33,990 bases of DNA, taken from positions 1 to 33,990 of the forward strand of contig DXAT01000033.1 of assembly GCA_019116965.1 (NCBI GenBank), given 5' to 3'. The DNA is from Candidatus Coprenecus pullistercoris. Lineage in GTDB: Bacteria > Bacteroidota > Bacteroidia > Bacteroidales > UBA932. The translations under genes were made by a program, and so were the position numbers. The notes below the pieces were generated by a model that worked only from the letters and a program-made list of their open reading frames with translations, searched no databases and was not told the DNA's origin. Shown here piece by piece: positions 8,981-16,539 of the stretch (positions within the stretch are counted from its first letter, which is position 1; each line of letters starts with the position of its first letter).

Positions 8981-9797
8981 AGAAATGCCTTAACGGACCG
9001 TGGCCGTGACCGATACGGAGATTTGCCGCCGCAACTATCGCATTGTGGACATAGGCTACGGCACACTGCACGGCCTCCCGCAAAGGACGGCCGGAACCGA
9101 GAAAAGTAGCTATCGAGGACGAGAGCGTACAGCCCGTTCCATGCAGATTGTCCGTCAACACCCGCTCGGATGTAATATGCACCAGGCCGTCCACATCGCA
9201 CAGGACATCGGTGGACTCAGAGACTATCTCCGAAGCGCTCTGACCGGCAGCAGCAGGCAAGTCCCCGCCCTTTACCAGAAAAGCGCATCCGTAACGGCCG
9301 TACAGGGTAACTGCGGCCCGATCCATATCCTCTATGGAACGAATGGGGAAACCTGCCAGACGGGAAGCCTCATCAATATTGGGCGTCACTAAATGAGAGT
9401 GGGGGAAAATCCTGGATGCCAAAGCCTCCACGGCCTCCGGCAAGGTAAGCGCGTCCTTACTTGTCGACACCATCACCGGATCAGTCACCACATACAGCAC
9501 AGGATGAGCGGCAAGCCTCGAGGCCACAGCCTCAACTATCTGCACAGTCCCCGTCATCCCTATCTTGACGGCATCAACTGCCAGATCGGACATGACCGCG
9601 TCTATCTGAGCGGCCACGACCTCCGGTCTCATATATTCCACATCCGAAACTCCGACGGTATTCTGCACCGTCACTGCGGTTATCGCAGCTGCTGCATAAC
9701 CTCCGCAGGCCGATATCGCCTTGATATCAGCCTGTATGCCGGCCCCTCCGGACGGGTCCGACCCGGCAATAGACAATACTATGGGATAATCTTTCAT
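8973..9797 (-). CDS. thiD: Hydroxymethylpyrimidine/phosphomethylpyrimidine kinase
   Basis: Phosphorylates HMP to HMP-P and then to HMP-PP, the pyrimidine substrate of ThiE. It is a 274-residue ribokinase-fold protein of usual length. Seen: N-terminal SIAGSDPSGGAGIQADIK at 9-26, AITAVTVQNT, VVTDPVMVSTS with the Mg/phosphate site, VTPNIDEA, FLVKGGDL, and the catalytic anion hole DNLHGTGCTLSSSIA. The start MKDYPIVLSIAG aligns with family starts. The -7 promoter element ends only four bases before the ATG, which predicts a leaderless or nearly leaderless mRNA and leaves no space for a TPP riboswitch. It heads a two-gene unit with the ThiE/TenI-like gene. Confidence 0.96.
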   Translation of the reverse strand: MKDYPIVLSIAGSDPSGGAGIQADIKAISACGGYAAAAITAVTVQNTVGVSDVEYMRPEVVAAQIDAVMSDLAVDAVKIGMTGTVQIVEAVASRLAAHPVLYVVTDPVMVSTSKDALTLPEAVEALASRIFPHSHLVTPNIDEASRLAGFPIRSIEDMDRAAVTLYGRYGCAFLVKGGDLPAAAGQSASEIVSESTDVLCDVDGLVHITSERVLTDNLHGTGCTLSSSIATFLGSGRPLREAVQCAVAYVHNAIVAAANLRIGHGHGPLRHFYA

Positions 9798-9801
9798 ACT
9801 A

Positions 9802-9809
9802 CAAAGATA
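9802..9809 (-). promoter_or_regulatory. Predicted thiD promoter -7 element
   Basis: TATCTTTG on the minus strand, an exact TAnnTTTG match followed by TAGT and the thiD ATG. The usual start site would fall at or next to the initiation codon. Confidence 0.7.
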
Positions 9810-9853
9810 CGGCTGATTAAGGAAAATGCCACTTCATTTTTTCAGAAAAGTTC

Positions 9854-9892
9854 GGAGCAAAACAGCCGAAAAGTTCGGAATTGCTCCTTTTT
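9854..9892 (+). repeat. Nested inverted repeat with T-run (terminator-like)
   Basis: GGAGCAA (9854-9860) pairs with TTGCTCC (9881-9887). Inside it CCGAA (9866-9870) pairs with TTCGG (9874-9878). Five T follow (9888-9892). GAAAAGTTCGGA also occurs twice as a direct repeat (from 9845 and 9868). The structure looks like a plus-strand terminator or leader attenuator, yet no plus-strand gene needs terminating here; it precedes the truncated ATPase. Confidence 0.5.
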
Positions 9893-9915
9893 GCAAAAGG
9901 ATAAAGAATTTGACA

Positions 9916-10168
9916 ATGGATAATAAGCACTACAGACCCAGAATCTGCGATACTCTCCTGCAGAAAAAGTTGAGGACCAGCGGAGCCGTGCTGATAACGG
10001 GACCGAAATGGTGCGGCAAGACCTGGACCGGACTTAACGCCGCAAACAGCGTAATATACATGCAGGACACAGACAAAAGGGCCTCCTACTTGAAAATGGC
10101 ACAGACTGTTCCGTCAATGCTGCTGAAGGGTAAAAAACCGCGTCTTATAGATGAATGGCAGACTGACA
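9916..10168 (+). pseudogene. Truncated AAA ATPase (DUF4143-type) relic
   Basis: Start MDNKHYRPRI, then a P-loop ATPase N-terminus: Walker A GPKWCGKT at 29-36 and Walker B-like LIDEWQ at 77-82, the pattern of the large DUF4143/AAA-14 ATPase family that is multi-copy in Bacteroidales. Intact members are around 400 residues. Here recognisable homology ends after about 84 codons, exactly where the glyA terminator begins; the open frame runs on without similarity to 10281, antisense into the end of glyA. The C-terminal three-quarters, including the DUF4143 domain, is missing, so this is a deletion relic rather than a functional gene. Upstream in-frame ATG 9826 falls before the hairpin and is unlikely as start. 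Confidence 0.8.
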
Positions 10169-10169
10169 C

Positions 10170-10199
10170 AAAAAAGGGGCGGACCGTCCAGTCCACCCC
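10170..10199 (-). terminator. Intrinsic terminator after glyA
   Basis: On the minus strand GGGGTGGAC (10199-10191) pairs with GTCCGCCCC (10184-10176) over a six-base loop, followed by six T (10175-10170). It lies 30 bases past the glyA stop. Confidence 0.9.
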
Positions 10200-10228
10200 G
10201 TTAATTCTACTTAAGTTCATACATTTTA

Positions 10229-11509
10229 TTACCAGACGTTCAAAGGACGACCGGCAACGAGAGCATGTGCTGCGTTCTTGACCTTCTCGATGACTGCCTC
10301 GTTCTCTACATCGGAGAGCACCTCGTCGATAAGCTCTACGATAGTCTCCATATCCTTCTCGACCAGACCTCTTGATGTGATGGCAGGTGTACCGACACGG
10401 ATACCTGAAGTAGTAAACGGAGTACGGCTGTCGAAAGGCACCATGTTCTTGTTGACAGTGATGTCAGCGCGTACGAGTGTCTTCTCAGCCACCTTACCTG
10501 TCAGATCGGGGAACTTGGTACGGAGGTCTATCAGCATCAGGTGGTTGTCGGTACCGCCGGATACGATCTTGTAACCTCTGTCGAGGAATGCCTGAGCCAT
10601 AGCCGCCGCATTCTTCTTGACCTGCATCTGATACTCCTTGAACTCGGGCTGCAGGGCCTCATAGAAGGCCACGGCCTTGGCGCCGATGCAGTGCTCGAGA
10701 GGGCCGCCCTGAATACCGGGGAATACGGCGGAGTTGATGAGCTGGGACATCATCTTGATCTGTCCCTTGGGAGTCTTCAGGCCCCAGGGATTCTCGAAGT
10801 CCTTGCCGATCAGGATTGCACCGCCACGGGGACCACGGAGGGTCTTGTGAGTGGTAGTGGTCACGATGTGCGCATATTTCACAGGATTGTCCAGCAGTCC
10901 GGCTGCGATAAGTCCCGCAGGGTGAGCCATATCGACCATGAAGATGGCACCTACCTTGTCGGCTATCTCACGCATCCTCTTCCAGTCCCACTCGCGGGAA
11001 TAGGCAGAGGCACCTCCGACTATCAGCTTCGGCTTGCATTCGAGAGCAGTCTTCTCCATCTGGTCATAATCCACACGGCCTGTCTCCTCATTGAGCTTAT
11101 AAGCCACGGGGTGATAGTTGATACCGGACATATTGACGGGCGAACCGTGAGTAAGGTGTCCGCCATGCGCCAGGTCCAGACCCATGAAAGTGTCGCCGGG
11201 CTTGAGGCATGCCATGAACACGGCCATATTGGCCTGCGCTCCTGAGTGAGGCTGCACATTGGCGAACTCGGCACCGTAAAGCTCCTTGAGACGGTCGATG
11301 GCGAGCTGCTCAACCTGGTCCACCACCTCGCATCCGCCATAATAGCGGGCTCCGGGATAGCCCTCGGCATATTTGTTTGTCAGACAAGAGCCGAGTGCGG
11401 CCAGAACATTGTCGCTGACAAAGTTCTCAGAGGCGATCAGCTCGATACCGTGAAGCTGCCTGCTCTCTTCTTTCTTGATAAGTTCCGAAATTTGAAGATC
11501 CTGTTTCAT
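10229..11509 (-). CDS. glyA: Serine hydroxymethyltransferase
   Basis: PLP enzyme that interconverts serine plus tetrahydrofolate with glycine plus methylene-tetrahydrofolate, the main one-carbon entry point. 426 residues, usual length. Seen: LIASENF at 24-30, the YGG segment at 57-59, the PLP-pocket strand [15 protein letters not shown], and the PLP lysine Lys222 in [15 protein letters not shown]. Complete and intact. It is a single-gene unit with its own promoter and terminator, divergent from the TrmH-like gene. It also supplies and consumes glycine, a THI4 substrate, but there is no sign of co-regulation with the thi genes. Confidence 0.98.
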   Translation of the reverse strand: MKQDLQISELIKKEESRQLHGIELIASENFVSDNVLAALGSCLTNKYAEGYPGARYYGGCEVVDQVEQLAIDRLKELYGAEFANVQPHSGAQANMAVFMACLKPGDTFMGLDLAHGGHLTHGSPVNMSGINYHPVAYKLNEETGRVDYDQMEKTALECKPKLIVGGASAYSREWDWKRMREIADKVGAIFMVDMAHPAGLIAAGLLDNPVKYAHIVTTTTHKTLRGPRGGAILIGKDFENPWGLKTPKGQIKMMSQLINSAVFPGIQGGPLEHCIGAKAVAFYEALQPEFKEYQMQVKKNAAAMAQAFLDRGYKIVSGGTDNHLMLIDLRTKFPDLTGKVAEKTLVRADITVNKNMVPFDSRTPFTTSGIRVGTPAITSRGLVEKDMETIVELIDEVLSDVENEAVIEKVKNAAHALVAGRPLNVW

Positions 11510-11540
11510 GATATAGGTTTAATTATTCAATTATTCATTT

Positions 11541-11548
11541 TAATTTTG
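11541..11548 (+). promoter_or_regulatory. Predicted promoter -7 element of the TrmH-like gene
   Basis: TAATTTTG, an exact TAnnTTTG match, 33 bases before the ATG at 11582. It directly abuts the predicted glyA -7 element on the other strand. Confidence 0.6.
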
Positions 11549-11582
11549 CGAAAGTAAGCAAAAATTATCATCTTTTGACAAA
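11549..11582 (-). promoter_or_regulatory. Predicted glyA promoter
   Basis: On the minus strand TTTG (11582-11579) lies 22 bases upstream of TACTTTCG (11556-11549), which has one mismatch to TAnnTTTG. The glyA leader would be about 35 bases. The element is less certain than others because of the mismatch; TAATTTTTG further upstream, with one base too many, is an alternative. Confidence 0.45.
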
Positions 11583-12118
11583 TGTTTAGAAAATTATTGA
11601 ACAGCGAACTCGGACGCCCTGACATAGAGGAATATAAATCACTGCCCAAAAGCCCCGTCACAGTGATTTTAGACAATGTCCGCAGCCGTCACAACATCGG
11701 TTCGGCCTTCCGCACATCAGATGCGTTCAGGGTCGGACATATAGTCCTTTGCGGCATCAGTTCCACGCCCCCGTCCCCGGAAATACACAAATCGGCGCTC
11801 GGAGCCGAATTCTCCGTGGAATGGTCATACCGGGACAACACTGTAGATGCTGTCAAAGAGCTGAAAGACAAAGGCTACACCATCATAGGTGTGGAACAGA
11901 CCGAGAACTCCGTGTCCACCGATGACTTCCTCTACGGGAAAAGATGCCTCGACCCCTCCGGACGCTACGCCGTCATATTCGGCAACGAGGTCCACGGCAT
12001 CTCGCAGGAAGCCGTCGACCTGTGCGATTTCACCCTTGAAATCCCACAATGGGGCACAAAGCACTCGCTCAATGTGTCAGTGGCAATCGGCATCGTGCTG
12101 TATGTCCTGCACCGCTAA
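11582..12118 (+). CDS. TrmH/SpoU family RNA 2'-O-ribose methyltransferase
   Basis: SPOUT-class SAM-dependent methyltransferase acting on tRNA or rRNA ribose; 178 residues, the short TrmH-like form. Seen: motif 1 NVRSRHNIGSAFRTSDAF at 32-49 with the catalytic Arg, motif 2 IFGNEVHGIS at 132-141, and motif 3 IPQWGTKHSLNVSVAIG at 154-170, which form the trefoil-knot SAM site. No RNA-binding extension is visible, so the target nucleotide cannot be assigned. Its stop overlaps that of the convergent TPR gene by four bases, and no terminator lies between them. Confidence 0.92.
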   Translation: MFRKLLNSELGRPDIEEYKSLPKSPVTVILDNVRSRHNIGSAFRTSDAFRVGHIVLCGISSTPPSPEIHKSALGAEFSVEWSYRDNTVDAVKELKDKGYTIIGVEQTENSVSTDDFLYGKRCLDPSGRYAVIFGNEVHGISQEAVDLCDFTLEIPQWGTKHSLNVSVAIGIVLYVLHR

Positions 12119-12387
12119 GGATTCATCAGGTCCGTGTTGACAAACCGGATGATGTCGTATATCGACTCGATGGCCGCGGCTGCAGGTCCCTCAGGATCTA
12201 TCAGCTTGGCCTTGTTGTATGCGTTGATCGCATCCCCCCAAAGCTCATGCCTGCGGTAGATGCCTCCGAGCAGGAACCATGCCTGGGAATTATCCGGTTC
12301 AACCTTGACAAGACGCTCTATCTCATCACGCGCGTCATCCAGATGTCCTGACGCTATAAGTCTTTCTATCTCGACAATCGTTGCCAT
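12115..12387 (-). CDS. Small TPR-repeat protein
   Basis: 90 residues forming about two tetratricopeptide repeats: an N-terminal helix pair (IERLIASGHLDDARDEIERLVKVEPDN) and a canonical TPR, AWFLLGGIYRRHELWGDAINAYNKAKLIDPEG. No signal peptide. It is the last gene of the rnf cluster, six bases after rnfA, and its stop overlaps that of the convergent methyltransferase gene. TPR domains mediate protein contacts; the partner is unknown, but its position suggests a link to Rnf or simply co-transcription. Confidence 0.82.
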   Translation of the reverse strand: MATIVEIERLIASGHLDDARDEIERLVKVEPDNSQAWFLLGGIYRRHELWGDAINAYNKAKLIDPEGPAAAAIESIYDIIRFVNTDLMNP

Positions 12388-12393
12388 AATACA

Positions 12394-12993
12394 CTAAACA
12401 AGTCCGCTGAATCCCATGAATGCCATGGCCAGGATACCGGCCGTAATCAAGGCGATAGGCGTGCCCTTGAACGCCTTGGGCACGGACACCAGTTCAAGCT
12501 GCTCGCGGATGCCGGCAAACAGTATCATCGCCACTCCGAAACCGAGCGCGCTCGAGGCCGCATACACCACTGTCTCTCCAAGATTGAGCATGTGTGCCTC
12601 ACCTCCGAAGGTAAATTCCTTGGTCACCACGCTGATGGCCACGCCGAGCACGGTACAGTTGGTGGTAATCAGCGGCAGGAATATGCCCAAGGCCTGATAC
12701 AGCGAAGGGGAAATCTTCTTGAGAATAATCTCCACCATCTGCACTAAGGCAGCTATTACGAGGATAAACACTATCGTCCTCATGAATGTGATATCCAGAC
12801 TGACCAGCACATAATGGTCGATAAGGTAGGTGACGAGTGTCGAGAGCGTGATGACAAAGACCACCGCAGCCGACATGCCCGTAGCAGTACCCACCTTGTT
12901 GGACACCCCGAGGAAAGGGCAGATGCCCAAGAACTGTGACAGTACGATATTGTTGACGAATACCGCCGATATGATTATTATCAGATACTCCAT
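12394..12993 (-). CDS. rnfA: Rnf complex subunit A (ion-translocating ferredoxin:NAD oxidoreductase)
   Basis: Integral membrane subunit of the Rnf complex, which couples electron transfer from reduced ferredoxin to NAD with Na+ or H+ export. 199 residues with six predicted membrane segments. Seen: EYLIIIISAVFVNNIVLSQFLG and ICPFLGVS at the N-terminus and the mid-membrane TNCTVLG with the Cys that holds the intramembrane iron-sulfur site shared with RnfE. The start is ATG 12993, two bases after the rnfE stop; a TTG further upstream would overlap rnfE. Final rnf gene in the order B-C-D-G-E-A. Confidence 0.96.
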   Translation of the reverse strand: MEYLIIIISAVFVNNIVLSQFLGICPFLGVSNKVGTATGMSAAVVFVITLSTLVTYLIDHYVLVSLDITFMRTIVFILVIAALVQMVEIILKKISPSLYQALGIFLPLITTNCTVLGVAISVVTKEFTFGGEAHMLNLGETVVYAASSALGFGVAMILFAGIREQLELVSVPKAFKGTPIALITAGILAMAFMGFSGLV

Positions 12994-12995
12994 GA

Positions 12996-13583
12996 TCAAG
13001 CCTTTTTATTAGTCAGTTTTCTGAAAATCACCATAAGATATCCTAAGACGATGAACGCTCCGGGAGCAAGCACGAAGGCCAGGATACCGTCTCCGTCAGC
13101 GATCTTCATGCCGAAGAACGACAGGTTGCCGAGCAGCTCCCTGACCATGCCTATCAGAGTAAGGGCCATGGTGAAACCGAGACCGATACCTATGCCGTCG
13201 AGAGCGGAGTCCAGCGGAGTATTCTTGTTGGCGAAAGCCTCCGCCCTGCCGAGGATGATGCAGTTGACCACAATCAGAGGTATGAACAGGCCCAGGGCCG
13301 AATACAGGGCCGGCACATACGCCTGCATGACCAGCTCGAGAACGGTAACGAACGAGGCGATGATCACGATATAGGCCGGAATCCTCACCTTGTCCGGAAT
13401 AAGCCCGGCAAGCAGGGATATGAACACATTGGACAGTATGAGTACGAAAGTCGTGGCGAGCCCCATGCCCATACCGTTTATCGCGGAAGTGGTGGTACCC
13501 AGCGTAGGACACATACCGAGAACGAGGATAAAGGTCGGATTATCCTTTATGATACCTTTGGTTATAATACTCAGTTTGCTCAT
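12996..13583 (-). CDS. rnfE: Rnf complex subunit E
   Basis: Membrane partner and homolog of RnfA with opposite topology; 195 residues, six predicted membrane segments. Seen: N-terminal KGIIKDNPTFILVLGMCPTLG, the Cys-containing VLGMCPTLGTT, and VVNCIILGRAEAFA mid-protein, matching the RnfE/NqrD family. It follows rnfG after six bases and precedes rnfA after two. Confidence 0.96.
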   Translation of the reverse strand: MSKLSIITKGIIKDNPTFILVLGMCPTLGTTTSAINGMGMGLATTFVLILSNVFISLLAGLIPDKVRIPAYIVIIASFVTVLELVMQAYVPALYSALGLFIPLIVVNCIILGRAEAFANKNTPLDSALDGIGIGLGFTMALTLIGMVRELLGNLSFFGMKIADGDGILAFVLAPGAFIVLGYLMVIFRKLTNKKA

Positions 13584-13589
13584 GTTCCG

Positions 13590-14186
13590 CTATTTTGAAT
13601 TGTCATTGACTACTTTCTGATATACCCTCCAGGCCCTGTCCAAAGCGTCGCAGTAAGCTCTTGAGGTTATAGTGGAGGCGGTGATGGCATCCACATCTCC
13701 TCCGTCCTTGCTTACACTGAGCCTGAACGAAGCGGGGTTCCTGCCCACGAACTGGGAGCTGAAAGACGGTTCGGTCATCTTGGAACCCAGTCCTGGTGTC
13801 TCCGAATGGGAAATCACCGAAGTTCCCATGATATTGCCATCGGCATCAAAGCCGACCATGACCACGATGGTGCCGTTGAAGCCCTTCGAGGTGGAGGACT
13901 CCACCGCATATCCCACCAGCTCACCGTTCTTTTCAGCAGGATACACAGAGACAGAATCTCCGTCCAGGGCAACTCTCATAACCTCGGATGAGGGCTGATT
14001 GTCAAAGTACGCCCCGTCTTCCCCGGAGGGAAATACAAGGGATATGGCATCATTGGTCTTCCGTATCTGCTCCATGGCTATCTTGTCCTTGGTCAGCACA
14101 TACACGCCTCCGAGCAGAGCGGAGCATACCAGGCAAACGAGAGTCAGACAGAGGACCATGCTGCGGAGTGTGGATTTCTTAGGCAT
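13590..14186 (-). CDS. rnfG: Rnf complex subunit G (FMN-binding)
   Basis: Periplasmic FMN-carrying subunit anchored by one N-terminal membrane helix (about 8-31); 198 residues. Seen: the flavin attachment motif DAITASTITS at 166-175, a variant of the usual S/T-GAT-x-T/S in which Thr174 is the expected site of covalent FMN, and the preceding family segment SHSETPGLGSKMTEPSF. The Gly-Ala of the standard motif is Ala-Ser here. The start overlaps the end of rnfD by eight bases. Confidence 0.94.
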   Translation of the reverse strand: MPKKSTLRSMVLCLTLVCLVCSALLGGVYVLTKDKIAMEQIRKTNDAISLVFPSGEDGAYFDNQPSSEVMRVALDGDSVSVYPAEKNGELVGYAVESSTSKGFNGTIVVMVGFDADGNIMGTSVISHSETPGLGSKMTEPSFSSQFVGRNPASFRLSVSKDGGDVDAITASTITSRAYCDALDRAWRVYQKVVNDNSK

Positions 14187-15183
14187 GACGCACCTCCTTC
14201 CCGAATCTTGCGGGCTTTATGTATTTATTGAGCAGGGGGACTATCGAGTTCATAATGAGTATGGCAAATGAGACACCTTCGGGATAGGCTCCGAAAAAGC
14301 GTATCAGCACTGTCAGCACACCAATGCCCACGCCATATACGACCATACCCTTTGCAGTCATCGGAGAAGTCACATAATCGGTGGCCATGAACACCGAGCC
14401 GAGAAGAAGACCTCCGGTAAGGATGTTGAACAGAGGATCCGTGTACTGCGACGGGTCTATCAGCCAGAAGATTCCGGTCATCACGGCTACGGTCAGGATG
14501 ATGGTCACGGGGATATGCGGACGGATGACCCTGCGGACCAGCAGATATATGAAGCCGAGAAGGACGGCGATGGCCGACACCTCTCCGGCCGAGCCGCCTG
14601 CCCTCGCGAAGAGCATCTGCCAATAATCATTCAGCCCATTGTCCTTCAGTATCTGATCTACAGTAAAACCGTTGGCGAGTCCCTCATTGATCAAGGCCAA
14701 CGGCGTGGCTCCGGTGACGGCATCGGTTCCAGGGCGGAAGCATGAGGCCGGTACGGTCCAGTCGGTCATAATCACCGGAAAGGATATAAGCAGGAATACA
14801 CGGCCTACAAGCGCCGGGTTGAAGATATTGTGGCCCAGACCTCCGAATGTCATCTTGGCGACACCTATAGCCACCACGGAACCTATGACAACCACCCACC
14901 ACGGAGCTGTCGGAGGCAGGTTGAGGGCAAGCAGGACTCCGGTGACGACAGCGGAAAGGTCCCTGACCGTGACAGCAGTCCTGAGCATGTATTTTTGAAT
15001 CAGGAACTCCACGCCGACACAGGCAACCACGGCCACTGCCAGCAGCATGACTGCGAACAGGCCGTAAAAATATACGGCTGCCAGCACCGAGGGCACAAGG
15101 GCTATCAGCACATCCCTCATTATCTTCCCGGTGCTGTTGTCTCCGTGGATATGGGGTGCGGGAGATACTATCAGCTTTCTCAT
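14179..15183 (-). CDS. rnfD: Rnf complex subunit D
   Basis: Integral membrane subunit carrying covalent FMN; 334 residues, about nine to ten membrane helices. Seen: N-terminal SPAPHIHGDNSTGKIM typical of RnfD, the core MTFGGLGHNIFNPALVGR, and the flavinylation motif DAVTGATPLA at 154-163 with Thr160 as the expected FMN site. Follows rnfC after 18 bases and overlaps rnfG. Confidence 0.96.
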   Translation of the reverse strand: MRKLIVSPAPHIHGDNSTGKIMRDVLIALVPSVLAAVYFYGLFAVMLLAVAVVACVGVEFLIQKYMLRTAVTVRDLSAVVTGVLLALNLPPTAPWWVVVIGSVVAIGVAKMTFGGLGHNIFNPALVGRVFLLISFPVIMTDWTVPASCFRPGTDAVTGATPLALINEGLANGFTVDQILKDNGLNDYWQMLFARAGGSAGEVSAIAVLLGFIYLLVRRVIRPHIPVTIILTVAVMTGIFWLIDPSQYTDPLFNILTGGLLLGSVFMATDYVTSPMTAKGMVVYGVGIGVLTVLIRFFGAYPEGVSFAILIMNSIVPLLNKYIKPARFGKEVRHA

Positions 15184-15201
15184 ATATCTTATTTTAATCA
15201 G

Positions 15202-16539
15202 TTACTTTTTGGGACGGCCGCGCATGATGCGCATCACATCGGCCTTCGCGGTCCGTATATAGTCCAGCAAGGGGATGTTGGCCGGACAGGTAAACATGCA
15301 GCATCCGCACTCGATGCAGTCATACACCTTGTTGCGTTCCAACTCATCATTATGGCCGGCCCTGGCGAGCTTGTTGAGCAGGTATGGCTCAAGACCCATC
15401 GGACAGGCTTCCACACACTTGCCGCAGCGGATACACTCACCCTCCATGCGGCGCTTTGTCTGCTTCTCCGTAAGCAGCAGGAGGGACGAGGTGCTCTTGA
15501 CCGAGGCCGCGGCAATATTGGAAACAGCCTTGCCCATCATAGGGCCTCCGCTGATTATCTTGGCCGTCTGCGACGGAATTCCGCCTACAGCTTCCAGTAT
15601 CTCCCCGAAAGGCGTACCCACACGCAAACGGAAATTGCGCTGGGAGTCCAGACACTCTCCGGTAACCGTCATCACGCCCTCAAAAAGCGGCTTGTTCTTC
15701 TGCACTGCCTCATAGACGGCGAAGGCGGTGCCTACATTCTGAACTACGGCCCCGGCATCTATAGGCAGGCCCATGGAGGGTACCCTGCGGCCGGTCACGG
15801 CATCTATAAGCTGTTTCTCACCGCCCTGCGGGTATTTCTTGCGCAGAGAGACGACTTCTATCTCCGGATACGAGGAGGCCGTCAGCTCCCTCATCTTCCT
15901 TATTGCCTCGGGTTTGTTGTCCTCTATACCGATGTAGCCCTTGGTAACACCCAGAGCTTTCATCATGATACGGGCTCCGAGAAGCACCTCCTCGGCATGC
16001 TCCAGCATCAGGCGGTAATCCGAAGTCAGATAAGGCTCGCACTCGGCTCCGTTGACGATCAAGACATCGGCCTTCTTGCCCGGAGGCGGGGACAGTTTGA
16101 CATGAGTGGGGAAAGAGGCCCCGCCCAATCCCACGACTCCGCAATCGGCTATCCTCTTTACAATCTCCGCCGGAGACATAGTTATGTCCCTGACGATGTC
16201 CGGTGTACGGTCTATGGACTCCTCCCACTCGTCACCCTCGACATCTATGATTACATGCATCGCGGGATTGCCCGCCAGGTCAGCATAAGGCTCGACCGCA
16301 ACGACCGTACCCGACACGGAACTGTGGATATTGGCAGATATGAATCCTGACGATGCCCCTATCAGCTGCCCTGCCCTCACCCTGTCTCCCTTCTGCACGA
16401 GCGGTTGCGCCGGTGCTCCGAGATGCTGGGACATGGAAATGTACATCCTCTGTGGCAGAGGGAGTATCTCTATCGCCGAATCAGCGGCCAGCTTGCGGTC
16501 TGCGGGATGGACACCGCCTTTTGAAAATGTACGTCTCAT
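15202..16539 (-). CDS. rnfC: Rnf complex subunit C (NADH-binding, two 4Fe-4S)
   Basis: Peripheral cytoplasmic subunit that binds FMN and NADH; 445 residues. Seen: N-terminal MRRTFSKGGVHPADRK, the flavin/nucleotide region with GLGGASFPTHVKL and VNGAECEPYLTSDYRLM, and two ferredoxin-type clusters CIRCGKCVEACP (Cys369, 372, 375, 379) and CIECGCCMFTCP (Cys408, 411, 414, 418). The start is ATG 16539, which overlaps the rnfB stop as ATGA; the frame is open further upstream but that part lacks RnfC similarity and lies inside rnfB. Confidence 0.97.
   Translation of the reverse strand: MRRTFSKGGVHPADRKLAADSAIEILPLPQRMYISMSQHLGAPAQPLVQKGDRVRAGQLIGASSGFISANIHSSVSGTVVAVEPYADLAGNPAMHVIIDVEGDEWEESIDRTPDIVRDITMSPAEIVKRIADCGVVGLGGASFPTHVKLSPPPGKKADVLIVNGAECEPYLTSDYRLMLEHAEEVLLGARIMMKALGVTKGYIGIEDNKPEAIRKMRELTASSYPEIEVVSLRKKYPQGGEKQLIDAVTGRRVPSMGLPIDAGAVVQNVGTAFAVYEAVQKNKPLFEGVMTVTGECLDSQRNFRLRVGTPFGEILEAVGGIPSQTAKIISGGPMMGKAVSNIAAASVKSTSSLLLLTEKQTKRRMEGECIRCGKCVEACPMGLEPYLLNKLARAGHNDELERNKVYDCIECGCCMFTCPANIPLLDYIRTAKADVMRIMRGRPKK

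Noticed and set aside
9802-9915. TPP riboswitch in front of thiD
   Set aside because: No CTGAGA or CCTGAT...GTAGGGA elements on the minus strand, and the promoter leaves no leader.
14830-16350. 506-codon open frame on the plus strand opposite rnfD and rnfC
   Set aside because: Antisense shadow of well-conserved Rnf genes; the translation is His/Gln/Arg-rich with no domain, as expected for the complement of GC-rich codons.
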